64,000 nucleotides of DNA from NCBI RefSeq assembly GCF_000720115.1, contig NZ_JOIR01000032.1:13384-77383 (forward strand), given 5' to 3'. This stretch comes from Streptomyces sp. NRRL F-2580. Lineage in GTDB: Bacteria; Actinomycetota; Actinomycetes; Streptomycetales; Streptomycetaceae. Made by a program: the position numbers and the translations under genes. Positions 33,674 to 41,680 of the stretch are shown piece after piece. The stretch's first letter is position 1, and each line of letters begins with the position of its first letter. The notes under the pieces are model-generated. The model ran no database searches. It was not told the origin of the DNA and saw nothing but the letters and a program-made list of their open reading frames with translations.

Positions 33674-35188
33674 TTACGCGATCGGCGCGGATTCCACCTC
33701 GGGCAGCTGCGCCCCGGCTTCGGTGGTGCGGTTCTTGGTGGTGACCGCCGCGAGGACGAGGCCGACGACCGCGATTCCGGCGCAGACGCTGAGGAGCAGG
33801 CTCATGCCGCTCATGAAGGCCGTCTGGACGCCGTGGAGCATCGCCTGGTCGCCGAGCGAGTCGGCAACGGCTACACCGGAGCCGACGCCTTCGGAGACCG
33901 GCTTGTGGTTGAGCGGGCCGAGTTCGGAGTGGTACCGGGTGGACAGCACCGTGCCGAGCACCGCGACACCGGTGGTGCCGGCCGCCTGGCGCAGGGCCGA
34001 CAGCAGGGCCGATCCGGCGCCCGCCCGCTCGGGGGTGAGCGCGCCCACGGCCAGGGCCATGGAGGTGGGCAGTACCAGGCCGATGCCGAGGCCGACGATG
34101 GCCATCCAGGCGGCGACGAACCCGTACGAGGTGCCGATGTCGGTCAGCGAGCCAAGTCCCATCCCGACCGCGAGGACGGCGAAGCCGATCATCAGGGTCG
34201 CCTTGAGACCGATCTTGTCGCGCAGGCCCTCCAGGAAGTTCGAGGCCACCAGCAGGCCGCCGATCATCGGGAGCATGCGCAGACCGCTGCCGAGCGAATC
34301 GACGCCGAGTACCGACTGGAAGTACAGCGGGATGGTGAAGAACAGGCCGAACATCGCGAAGGCGTTGATCAGCTGGTAGATGGTGCCCATGCTGAATCCG
34401 CGGTCCCCGAAGAGGCTGAGATCCGCGAGGGCGTGTTCCCGGGTCCGCTCCCAGGCGACGAAGCCCGCGATCAGGGCGAGGCCCGCCGCGAAGGTTCCCC
34501 AGGCCGTGCCGTCACCCCAGCCTTCGTCGCCGAACCGGATCAACCCGTAGGTGAGACCGACCAGTCCGGCGCCCGAGAGCACCACGCTGACCGGGTCGAT
34601 CGGCCGGCGGACCCGGCTGCGGGATTCCGGCATCCACAGGCCCACCGCGAGCGCGCCGATGATGACGGTCGGGATGTTTACCAGGAACACCGAGCCCCAC
34701 CAGAAGTGGTTGAGCAGCAGGCCGCCGACGATGGGGCCCAACGGCATTCCGAGTGTCACCGCCGTGATCCACACGGTGGTGGCCCGGCCGCGTTCCGCCG
34801 GGTCGGGGAACAGCACCGGGATCATCCCCATCGACAGGGACATCAGCGCTGCCGCCGCGACACCGAGAAGCACGCGGGCCGAGATCAGCTCGCCGGACGA
34901 CGAGGCGAGCGCGCACCAGACCGAGGCCGCGCCGAACAGCATCAGGGCGCCGAACACGACCTTCTTCCGCCCTAACCGGTCGCCGAGCGCACCGGCGGGC
35001 AGCATCACCCCCGCCAGCGTCAGGGTGTAGGCGGTGCTGAACCACTGCAGGGCCGCGGTGCCGGCGTGCATGTCGCGGGCGAGTGTCGGCAGGGCGATGT
35101 TCAGCACCGTCATGTCGAGCCCGACGGTCAGCATCGCGAGAGCGAGCGCACCGAGGGCCAGCCAGCGGCGCGTAGCCGTCACTTTCAT
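33674..35188 (-). CDS. DHA2-family 14-TM drug exporter (MFS)
   Basis: A 504-residue transporter of the QacA/EmrB type. Motif A-like 'GALGDRLGRKKVVFGA', motif C-like 'GMPLGPIVGGLL', and 14 predicted membrane segments. The first is 'LALGALALAMLTVGLDMTVL', whose acidic Asp is typical of DHA2. It is the only dedicated exporter in the cluster and probably confers self-resistance by exporting the polyketide. Codon 72 is TTA (34973-34975). A palindrome at 35222-35238 in its promoter may be the site of the TetR protein encoded at 36145. AGGAGG precedes the ATG. Confidence 0.93.
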   Translation of the reverse strand: MKVTATRRWLALGALALAMLTVGLDMTVLNIALPTLARDMHAGTAALQWFSTAYTLTLAGVMLPAGALGDRLGRKKVVFGALMLFGAASVWCALASSSGELISARVLLGVAAAALMSLSMGMIPVLFPDPAERGRATTVWITAVTLGMPLGPIVGGLLLNHFWWGSVFLVNIPTVIIGALAVGLWMPESRSRVRRPIDPVSVVLSGAGLVGLTYGLIRFGDEGWGDGTAWGTFAAGLALIAGFVAWERTREHALADLSLFGDRGFSMGTIYQLINAFAMFGLFFTIPLYFQSVLGVDSLGSGLRMLPMIGGLLVASNFLEGLRDKIGLKATLMIGFAVLAVGMGLGSLTDIGTSYGFVAAWMAIVGLGIGLVLPTSMALAVGALTPERAGAGSALLSALRQAAGTTGVAVLGTVLSTRYHSELGPLNHKPVSEGVGSGVAVADSLGDQAMLHGVQTAFMSGMSLLLSVCAGIAVVGLVLAAVTTKNRTTEAGAQLPEVESAPIA

Positions 35189-35221
35189 GAGTCCTCCTCA
35201 AAATGGCGAAGTCACTACGAG

Positions 35222-35238
35222 TTCAGAGTAGATCTGAA
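35222..35238 (-). promoter_or_regulatory. 17-bp palindrome in the exporter promoter
   Basis: TTCAGA-GTAGA-TCTGAA, perfect 6-bp arms, 34 bp upstream of the exporter ATG, in an A+T-rich stretch. Size and position suit a TetR-family operator. Confidence 0.5.
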
Positions 35239-35291
35239 TTTGAAGTGCATGTCAATACGGATCCACTTGCCTTCCGGGCTCGGTTCGGGGC

Positions 35292-35408
35292 ATGGTTGGC
35301 CTCACCCCAGGTCCGATCCGGACGGGGGTGCTCGCCGAGGAGGGGCCGATGGACGTACCGCTCGAGCCGCTGACCGCCTTGAAGCGCTACGGGGAGTTGG
35401 TGCCATGA
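35292..35408 (+). CDS. possible 38-residue small protein
   Basis: The frame from ATG 35292 encodes 38 residues ending 'LEPLTALKRYGELVP', with strong GC third positions, and its TGA overlaps the ATG of the next gene (ATGA). An internal ATG at 35349 is preceded by GAGGAGGGG, so a 19-residue product is equally possible. There is no recognisable family. It may be the upstream cistron coupling translation of 35405, or a gene remnant. Confidence 0.35.
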   Translation: MVGLTPGPIRTGVLAEEGPMDVPLEPLTALKRYGELVP

Positions 35409-36001
35409 GGCTCACGCCGTTCGAGCGGCGGGTGGTCACCGCATGCCGAGCCGCTGCAACCGTTTGTCCGGGGCAACTACGCCTGGAACGCCATGTGTTG
35501 GCGGCGCTGATCGAGTATGCGACGGACGTCGAGTCGCTGGGCGGCGGCGCCTTCGGGCTGCGCGGGGCCGCGACGGGACCGTGCTGTCTTCATCTGGACG
35601 CCGACCCGTCCCTCCTCGGGTACCTCGTCCACCGGCTCTCCGCCGCCGACTTGGGGCCCGAAGGGCGATGCACCGTCGTACGCGGCCGGCCGGACCGCCT
35701 CGAACTGCGGCCCCGGGACGGACACGGACGGATCGTCTTCCATCTGGACGCCGCCGGCGTACGCGCCCTGGGGGAGTGGGAGCGGGATCTCACCCTTGTC
35801 TACGGGGGTGACCGAAGCGCCCGCCGTACGGAGCTGCCCTGCCCGGGCGCCGCACAGTACGGCGGTGGCCCCGCGGCCGATGTGCCGGCGAGCCGGGAGC
35901 TGCGGCGCGTGGTGCGCGGCCTGCCCGCTGTCCTCCATGCGCACGAGGCATCGGTGTCGGTGCGGATCGAGACCGGCTCCGCACGTGATCCCCGTATGTG
36001 A
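35405..36001 (+). CDS. hypothetical protein, cluster border
   Basis: A 198-residue protein starting MRLTPFERRVVTACRAAATV. It is basic and Leu/Arg-rich, with no signal peptide and no membrane helix. Segments 'HLDADPSLLGYLVHRL' and 'GRIVFHLDAAGVRALGEWER' look like an alpha/beta domain. I recognise no family. Codon use is normal for Streptomyces, and the frame is favoured over competing frames on either strand. It is coupled to the short frame upstream by ATGA. Confidence 0.55.
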   Translation: MRLTPFERRVVTACRAAATVCPGQLRLERHVLAALIEYATDVESLGGGAFGLRGAATGPCCLHLDADPSLLGYLVHRLSAADLGPEGRCTVVRGRPDRLELRPRDGHGRIVFHLDAAGVRALGEWERDLTLVYGGDRSARRTELPCPGAAQYGGGPAADVPASRELRRVVRGLPAVLHAHEASVSVRIETGSARDPRM

Positions 36002-36144
36002 TCCCCGCACTCGAACGCCCTGACGGGACCGCTCGGTGCCGCGGGGAGTGGCATCGCCCCTAGGGGGGCGTCTTGCCGGTCAGGCCGGGCTCGCGGGGCC
36101 GCTGGACACCGAGCGCACGGTCCTGGTCCGCGGCGCCGGCGGCC

Positions 36145-36744
36145 CTACTCCGCGGTGTCGGGCTTCCGGGCGGCCGCGGTACCGAAGTCCGCCCAGCCGT
36201 ACCGCAGTCGCTGGAACACGGACGCCAGATCCGCCGGGGAGTGATCCCCGTAGGTGACGAGGAAGATGGCGTCCAGGATGAAGCGGGCGAGGGCCGTCGC
36301 GAGCAGGTCGCCCTCCGGGACCCCGGCCTCCTGCGCCAGGGTGGCGGCGAGGCTGGCCTCCCAGCGGTGCCGCACCCGGCCGGCGTAATCCAGCAGCGCC
36401 GGTGTGGATTTGACGAGTTCGACGAAGTCTTCGCCGGACGGGCCGCCCGGCGCGGGCTGCGCCACCGGCGCCAGGTGCGCCTCGAGCGCGTCCAGGATCG
36501 AGACGCCGGTGTCGCGGTCACGGACCGCGGCCGTCAATGCGCGGTCGTACTCGTCCTCGGCGTCGAAGACCAGCGCTTCCTTGCAGGGGAAATAGGCGAA
36601 CAGTGTGCTCACGGCCACTTCCGCGGCGTCGGAAATCTCCGCAACGGTCACATTCTCGAATCCGCGCTCGCGGAACAGGGTGAATGCGGCGTCCGCCAGG
36701 CGCTTTCGCGTCTGCGCCTTCTTCCGTTCTCGCAGTCCCGCCAC
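36145..36744 (-). CDS. TetR family transcriptional regulator
   Basis: A 199-residue TetR repressor. The DNA-binding domain is 'LRERKKAQTRKRLADAAFTL' through 'VTVAEISDAAEVAVSTLFAYFPCKEAL'. The C-terminal ligand domain is unspecific; such proteins often sense the product of the pathway. GTG 36744 (VAGLRERKKAQ) is preferred since AAGGGG precedes it; longer in-frame starts exist to 36810. It is the last recognisable cluster gene on the right and is the probable regulator of the exporter. Confidence 0.9.
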   Translation of the reverse strand: MAGLRERKKAQTRKRLADAAFTLFRERGFENVTVAEISDAAEVAVSTLFAYFPCKEALVFDAEDEYDRALTAAVRDRDTGVSILDALEAHLAPVAQPAPGGPSGEDFVELVKSTPALLDYAGRVRHRWEASLAATLAQEAGVPEGDLLATALARFILDAIFLVTYGDHSPADLASVFQRLRYGWADFGTAAARKPDTAE

Positions 36745-37059
36745 TCCGGCAACCCCTTGCACTAGGGACGTCTTAAATCGTTGTCCGTCGCCCCTATTTG
36801 GCCCTGCCACGTGAGCGGAATTGGGCGAATTGACGCCCTGGCGGCAGAAAGGTGCCGCAGGCTAGCAAGGATGCGAGTGCTGAGATTGTATCCGGGCGCC
36901 GAAATCAGGTCACCTTTCAGGGGGCGATCTTACAGGGTGGGGCCTCGGTCTGTCTGCGACGGCGGACGGGAAGGGGCTGGTCGCGCGTATCGGGGCGGTG
37001 CTGCCGGGGCCTGGTAAAACCGCTGGCCGGGGCGGGTGTGGGCGTGTGACGGTACGGCC
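36745..37059. other. non-coding border right of the polyketide cluster
   Basis: About 315 bp with no supportable gene and patchy A+T-rich composition. It separates the cluster's TetR gene from the next plus-strand genes. I saw no tRNA end or direct repeat that would mark an insertion. Confidence 0.4.
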
Positions 37060-37158
37060 ATGGGCAATTCCGTCGCGTACCCGGTCCACCGCACCGGCGA
37101 TCCCGCCGAGGCGTACGCCAAGGCGCGGCTGCTGGGCGAGCCGGAGCGGGGCTGCTGA
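37060..37158 (+). CDS. 32-residue truncated duplicate of the next gene's N-terminus
   Basis: The frame ATG 37060 to TGA 37158 encodes MGNSVAYPVHRTGDPAEAYA followed by KARLLGEPERGC. It aligns without gaps with the start of the following protein (MGSSQAYPVFRPDDLAEAYR), about 15 of the first 24 residues being identical, and then stops. It is either a truncated duplication or a real small protein. Confidence 0.5.
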   Translation: MGNSVAYPVHRTGDPAEAYAKARLLGEPERGC

Positions 37159-37162
37159 GGCG

Positions 37163-37723
37163 ATGGGAAGTTCGCAGGCCTACCCCGTGTTCCGGCCCGA
37201 CGACCTCGCCGAGGCCTACCGGCGGGCCCGACTGCTGTGCGCGCGGATGAAGCCGCTCGACGCGCAGATGTGGCTGTGCGCGCAGGCGCACACCGTGGAG
37301 GAGGCCCGGGGGCTGGCGGGACTGCTGCCGACGGGCCTGTTCGAGCCGTCGTACGACTGGGCCCGGGACGTCTGGTTCGCGGGCGCCGAACTGCCCGGCG
37401 ACGACCGGGAACTGGCGGCCGAACTGCCGCTGACCGGCGACGCGTACGCGGCCCCGGGCCCCGTCGAACGGGGCTTCCTGCGCGCGCTGGGCGGCGGAGC
37501 GGCCACGATGCTCTGGTACGGGGACTGGCCGTGCGTCCCCGAGATCCCGTCCGCGTCGCCGCACACGACCAACCAGCGGGTGGAACTCGACGTCAACGAG
37601 GACCATCCGGACGGCCGGCACACGGTCTACGTGCACTTCGCGTACGCCGACGAGGTGGGGGCGGCCCATCTGGCGGCCGCGATCGGCGGCTCGGTGCTGG
37701 GCCCCGGGCAGCTGGGCCGCTGA
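37163..37723 (+). CDS. conserved hypothetical protein
   Basis: A 186-residue soluble protein: MGSSQAYPVFRPDDLAEAYR, a helix 'MKPLDAQMWLCAQAHTVEEA', then 'FEPSYDWARDVWFAGAELPG' and a C-terminal 'DGRHTVYVHFAYADEVGAAH'. No family recognised; no signal or membrane segment. The start is four bases after the small duplicate frame, so the two may be translated together. It is followed 31 bp later by trpF. Confidence 0.6.
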   Translation: MGSSQAYPVFRPDDLAEAYRRARLLCARMKPLDAQMWLCAQAHTVEEARGLAGLLPTGLFEPSYDWARDVWFAGAELPGDDRELAAELPLTGDAYAAPGPVERGFLRALGGGAATMLWYGDWPCVPEIPSASPHTTNQRVELDVNEDHPDGRHTVYVHFAYADEVGAAHLAAAIGGSVLGPGQLGR

Positions 37724-37754
37724 GGCCGTCGCCCCGGCCGCATACGCTGGGCTC

Positions 37755-38354
37755 ATGGCTGATCTCTTCGTCAAGATCTGTGGGCTGAAGACCGCGCGGG
37801 ACCTCGACGCCGCCGTGGCGGCCGGGGCCGATGCCGTGGGGTTCGTGTTCGCGCCCGGCAGCCCGCGCACCGTCGATGCCGCCACCGCGCGGGAGCTCGC
37901 CGCGCGGGTGCCGGACGGCGTGCTCACCGTCGGCGTGTTCCGGGGGCAGACGGTCGCGGAGGTGCGCCGCTTCGCCGAGGAGAGCGGCGTAAGGGGGGTG
38001 CAGCTGCACGGCGAAGAGGGGCCCGAGGACTTCGCGGCGCTGCGCGCCGAGGGCCGGACGCTGCTACGGGCCACCGCCGAGCACGTGAAGCGCTGCGGGG
38101 AGTACGGCGAGGACCTGCTCCTGCTCGACGCCCCCGACCCCGGCTCCGGCAAGCCGTGGAACTGGGGCTCGGCGGACTTCGCCGCGCCCGAGGGGCGCTG
38201 GCTGCTGGCCGGCGGGCTGAACCCGGGCAACGTGCGCGAGGCGGTCGAGGTGACCGGCGCCTGGGGCGTGGACGTGTCCAGCGGGGTGGAGCGCGAACGC
38301 GGGGTGAAGTCGCCGGAGTTGATCCGCGCCTTCATCGAGGCGGCCCGGAGCTAG
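37755..38354 (+). CDS. trpF: phosphoribosylanthranilate isomerase
   Basis: A 199-residue (beta/alpha)8 isomerase of tryptophan synthesis. Catalytic Cys in 'FVKICGLKTARDLD', Asp/phosphate motifs 'LLLLDAPDPGSGKPWNWG', 'LLAGGLNPGNVREAV' and 'WGVDVSSGVERERGVKSPEL'. Most Streptomyces lack trpF and use bifunctional PriA for this step. A separate copy is notable. No other trp gene is adjacent; it follows a hypothetical gene by 31 bp. Confidence 0.93.
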   Translation: MADLFVKICGLKTARDLDAAVAAGADAVGFVFAPGSPRTVDAATARELAARVPDGVLTVGVFRGQTVAEVRRFAEESGVRGVQLHGEEGPEDFAALRAEGRTLLRATAEHVKRCGEYGEDLLLLDAPDPGSGKPWNWGSADFAAPEGRWLLAGGLNPGNVREAVEVTGAWGVDVSSGVERERGVKSPELIRAFIEAARS

Positions 38355-38402
38355 TCGGATTTACGTAGCGAGCGTTAAGGAAATCGTGTTACGGTCTTTC
38401 TG

Positions 38403-38417
38403 TAGTGATCGTTACTA
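38403..38417 (+). promoter_or_regulatory. palindromic operator candidate before the SDR gene
   Basis: TAGTGATCGTTACTA, a near-perfect inverted repeat 17 bp upstream of the SDR ATG and overlapping the likely promoter. It resembles TetR-family operators of small reductase genes. No divergent regulator gene is present here. Confidence 0.5.
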
Positions 38418-38433
38418 AATCGGGGAGGGACCC

Positions 38434-39177
38434 ATGCGGAACAAGAACGCGCTGGTCACGGGCGGCAGCAGGGGCATCGGCCGGGCCATCGCCGAGCGGC
38501 TCGCCGCCGACGGGGCGACCGTCGTGCTGACGTACGCGAACGACGAGGCGGCCGCCCGCGAGACCGTGGAGCGGATCACCAAGGACGGCGGCCGGGCCCA
38601 CGCGCTCCACGCGGAGCTCGGGCGGCACGGCGACGCCGCCGCGCTCTGGGCCGCGTACGACGCGCTGGGGCTCGACGGGGTCGACATCATCGTCAACAAC
38701 GCCGGCATAGGACTGCCTGTTCCGCTCGGCCAGGTCGCCGAGGAGGACTTCGACAGGGTCTTCGCCGTGAACGTACGGGCACCGTTCTTCGTCGTGCAGG
38801 AGGCCCTCGGGCGGCTGCGCGACGGGGGCCGGGTCGTCAACATCTCCAGCGGCGCCGCGAGGATCGCGATGCCCGAGATCCTCGCCTACGGGGCGACCAA
38901 GGGCGCGCTCGACACCCTGACCCTGAACCTGGCGAAGGCGCTCGGCCCGCGCGGGATCACCGTGAACTCGGTCGCCCCCGGCATCGTCGACACCGACGTC
39001 AACGCGGGCTGGCTGCGCGGCAACGCCGAGGCCGAGGCGCACGCCGCCTCGCTCGCCGCGCTCGGCCGGGTCGGCCGCCCCGAGGACATCGCGGACGTCG
39101 TCGGCTTCCTCGCCTCCGACGACGCGCGCTGGGTAACGGGCCGGGTCGTCGACGCGACGGGCGGCGCGGGCCTCTGA
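38434..39177 (+). CDS. short-chain dehydrogenase/reductase
   Basis: A 247-residue classical SDR. Cofactor motif 'NALVTGGSRGIGRAIAERLA' (NADP-preferring TGGSRGIG), 'IIVNNAGIG', catalytic 'VVNISSGAAR' and 'YGATKGALD' (YxxxK), and C-terminal 'DDARWVTGRVVDATGGAGL'. The substrate is unknown; FabG-like short forms of this sort are often quinone or ketone reductases under TetR control. GGGGAGG precedes the ATG. Confidence 0.88.
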   Translation: MRNKNALVTGGSRGIGRAIAERLAADGATVVLTYANDEAAARETVERITKDGGRAHALHAELGRHGDAAALWAAYDALGLDGVDIIVNNAGIGLPVPLGQVAEEDFDRVFAVNVRAPFFVVQEALGRLRDGGRVVNISSGAARIAMPEILAYGATKGALDTLTLNLAKALGPRGITVNSVAPGIVDTDVNAGWLRGNAEAEAHAASLAALGRVGRPEDIADVVGFLASDDARWVTGRVVDATGGAGL

Positions 39178-39295
39178 CACTGCGTGGGCCGGGCGGGGTC
39201 GGGTGGGGGTCGGCTGCGGGTTGGCTGCGCCGCTTGGGCGGGGCACGAGGGGGCCGGTTGTGCCGGGGGTGGGCGCGCGCCGGGGTGTCTCCTCG

Positions 39296-39594
39296 GGCGC
39301 CGAACGTGTCGGGGGGTCGGAGAGCGCAGCCTCGTTGTGTTCGGCACCCTGCGGGGATCACCCCGGCACACACCCACCCCCGTCCCAACCGGCCCGGCTG
39401 CCCCGATCCCTCGGCCTCGCCGCACCAATCCAGCCTCGCCGCGCATTCAGCCCCTCCGGCGTTTGAGGAGCGGGGTGCGGGGCGGAGCCCCGATCTTTGA
39501 GCCGCACCTTCCAGCCTGGGCGCACCACCCGCCGCACAATTCAGCCTCGCCGGCGTTTGAGGCGCGGGGTGCGGGGCGGAGCCCCGGGAGGGGG
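39296..39594. repeat. long intergenic repeat, inverted relative to the copy at 63737-64000
   Basis: From 39296 to 39394 this stretch matches the reverse complement of 63902-64000 with about three differences in 99 bases. The match continues through two 'tttgaggcgcggggtgcgg' and GGGGCGGAGCCCC modules to about 39594. The 417 bp between the SDR and kinase genes (39178-39594) hold no convincing ORF. Confidence 0.85.
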
Positions 39595-41235
39595 CTAGGG
39601 GGTGCGCCAGACGGTCATGTCCATGGTGAGCCAGCTCGGCAGGCCCGCCAACCGCGTGTTCGACTCGATCTGGACCACGAACATCGCGACCTCCCCCGAG
39701 GAACGCCTGACGCAGATCTCCGTGCCGGAGGCAACCGCGGCGAGCGGGATCGCGTGTGGCTTGGCGACCTCTCCGTAGCGGCGGCACGTGTCGTAATTGG
39801 CGGAGCCCGCCTTGCCGTACATCGTGGTCATCACGCTGGTGTCGCTCGTCAGGTCGCAGTCCAGTCTGTCGCACTCCAGGCGGATGTCCCCGCCGCGGTC
39901 GCCGTCCTTGCGCTCGACCGGTTCCTTGATGTCGATCGAGTTCTCCTCGCCCAGGCGCACCCCCGGGTAGGGGACCGGCGTGGGCGGCTTGGACGGCTCG
40001 GGGGACTTGGGCGCGCCCGATGCGGGTCCGGCGGCCGCCTTGCCGCCGGTGGGCGAGCCGGACGCTCCCGACGCCGCCGGGCTGGGTGACCTGGACGAGG
40101 CGGCCGCGGCCGCCTCGTCCCGGCGTACCTTCTGCGCCGCGTCCACCAGGAGCCAGACCAGGCTGCCCACCATCAGCGTTCCGATCACCGTCAGCGTGGT
40201 GATGATCACCGCTGCGCGCCGGCCGCGCCTGCGCCGTTCCTCCGGGGTGACCGGCTTCGGCCCCCAGTCGATCGGCGTCACGTGCGCCGAGGCAGGGTAC
40301 GGGGCCGGGCCTGCCACCGGGGTCGGAGCCGGATCGGGGACCACCACCTCCGGCCCCAGCACCTCCCGCCAGATCGCCGGGCCGCCGCCGCTCGTGTCGT
40401 CGGCGTCCTCGCCCAGCTGCTTGCGGCACCACTCCACGATCTCCGTCGGGGTGGCCCGTTCCTCCGGGTCGGCGGCCAGGCACCGGGCGAGCAGCGGCTG
40501 CAGCTCTTCCGGCAGCCGCGACAGGTCGGGGCTGGAGTGCACGATCCGGAACAGCACGGTCATGGAGGGGCCGGTGCCGTACAGGGGCTCGCCCAGCGCG
40601 GCGAACGCCGCCGTCTGCCCCAGGGCGAAGACGTCGGTGGCGGCGGTGGTCTCGCCCGCCAACGCCTGTTCGGGGGCCATGTACTGGGGGGTGCCGATGG
40701 TGCTGCCGGTGGCCGTGGGCGCGGTGGTGTCGGACGCCGTCGATATGCCGAAGTCGATGACGCGGGGCCCGTCGGAGGCCAGCAGCACGTTCGACGGCTT
40801 GAGGTCCCGGTGCACGATGCCCTCGGCGTGGATGGCCTGCAGGGCCTCGGCCACGCCCGCCATCAGCCACAGCACCGCGGGCACCGGCAGCGGTCCGCGC
40901 TGGGCGACGGCTTCCGACAGCGAGGGCCCGGGTACGTAGAGGGTCGCCAGCCACGGCGGTACCGCGTCGGCGTCCGCGTCGATGACCTCGGCGGTGTACG
41001 CCCCCCGGACGCGTCGGGCCGCCACCACCTCGCGGCGGAACCGCCGCCGGAACGCCGGGTCTTCGGCCAGCTCCGGCCGGACCACCTTGATCGCCACCGG
41101 GCGGCCGCCCGGGGTGTGCGAGAGGTAGACCCGGCCCATGCCGCCCGCGCCGAGCCGGGCCGCGAGGCGGTACCCGGCCACGGTCTGCGGATCCTCCGCG
41201 TGCAGCGGCTCGAACATGTCGGTCGCGCTGTTCAT
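39595..41235 (-). CDS. membrane Ser/Thr protein kinase with extracellular sensor
   Basis: A 546-residue Hanks-type kinase. Glycine loop 'LGAGGMGRVYLSH', Lys in 'VAIKVV', catalytic 'IVHRDLKPSNVLL', 'VIDFGIS' and activation segment 'GTPQYMAPEQA' occupy residues 20-280. One membrane helix, 'AVIITTLTVIGTLMVGSLVWLLV' (about 340-363), and a Ser/Pro/Ala stalk lead to a roughly 130-residue extracellular domain with paired Cys (CDRLDC, C in TCRRYG, EICVRR), not PASTA repeats. The ligand is unknown. ATG 41235 follows GGGGAGG. Confidence 0.92.
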   Translation of the reverse strand: MNSATDMFEPLHAEDPQTVAGYRLAARLGAGGMGRVYLSHTPGGRPVAIKVVRPELAEDPAFRRRFRREVVAARRVRGAYTAEVIDADADAVPPWLATLYVPGPSLSEAVAQRGPLPVPAVLWLMAGVAEALQAIHAEGIVHRDLKPSNVLLASDGPRVIDFGISTASDTTAPTATGSTIGTPQYMAPEQALAGETTAATDVFALGQTAAFAALGEPLYGTGPSMTVLFRIVHSSPDLSRLPEELQPLLARCLAADPEERATPTEIVEWCRKQLGEDADDTSGGGPAIWREVLGPEVVVPDPAPTPVAGPAPYPASAHVTPIDWGPKPVTPEERRRRGRRAAVIITTLTVIGTLMVGSLVWLLVDAAQKVRRDEAAAAASSRSPSPAASGASGSPTGGKAAAGPASGAPKSPEPSKPPTPVPYPGVRLGEENSIDIKEPVERKDGDRGGDIRLECDRLDCDLTSDTSVMTTMYGKAGSANYDTCRRYGEVAKPHAIPLAAVASGTEICVRRSSGEVAMFVVQIESNTRLAGLPSWLTMDMTVWRTP

Positions 41236-41338
41236 CGGCCTCCCCGATCCCCCCGACCCCCCGATCAACCGATGAGTTGATCCGCCTTACTTTAAGCGGC
41301 GCGTAAAGGCGTGGAGTTGTCGGGGGAGGCCGCCGAGA

Positions 41339-41680
41339 TCAGATGCCGGCGCCGAACGAGGTCACGCTGCCGTCCTTCTCGACCGACTCGACGACCGCGG
41401 TCGCCCGCAGGTCCTCGACCTGCTCGGGGGAGAGGCGGGCGGCGAAGCCGTTCAGCGTCTTGCGGTAGACGTGCAGCGGGGTGATCCCGTAGGCGTCCGC
41501 GACGGCGGCCGGGTCGAGGCCCGGGTGCACCGTGACGATGTACGTGGCGTGGTCGGCGGGAGCCGCGTGGGGTACGGGCACGGACTCGGCGGCGGTGGCC
41601 GCGGACGCGGGCAGGGCGACGGTGACGGCGGCCAGGACGGCGACGGCCACGGGCAGGGCTCGGCTCAGACGGTTGCGCAT
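41339..41680 (-). CDS. secreted free-standing I9 (subtilisin propeptide-like) inhibitor
   Basis: A 113-residue protein: Sec signal 'MRNRLSRALPVAVAVLAAVT', then one inhibitor-I9 domain of about 75 residues, 'HATYIVTVHPGLDPAAVADA', 'VYRKTLNGFAARLSPEQVED', ending 'VVESVEKDGSVTSFGAGI'. There is no peptidase domain. Such domains normally act as intramolecular chaperones of S8 proteases; a separate one can inhibit or assist in trans. The divergent neighbour at 42048 is an S8 protease with its own I9 prodomain. Confidence 0.87.
   Translation of the reverse strand: MRNRLSRALPVAVAVLAAVTVALPASAATAAESVPVPHAAPADHATYIVTVHPGLDPAAVADAYGITPLHVYRKTLNGFAARLSPEQVEDLRATAVVESVEKDGSVTSFGAGI

Noticed and set aside
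35477..36010. 177-residue minus-strand frame opposite the hypothetical at 35405
   Set aside because: Codon position bias and protein character favour the plus-strand frame; this one is the antisense shadow.
36745..37059. Integration site (att/tRNA end) for the polyketide cluster
   Set aside because: No tRNA gene, integrase or matching direct repeat is seen at either cluster border.
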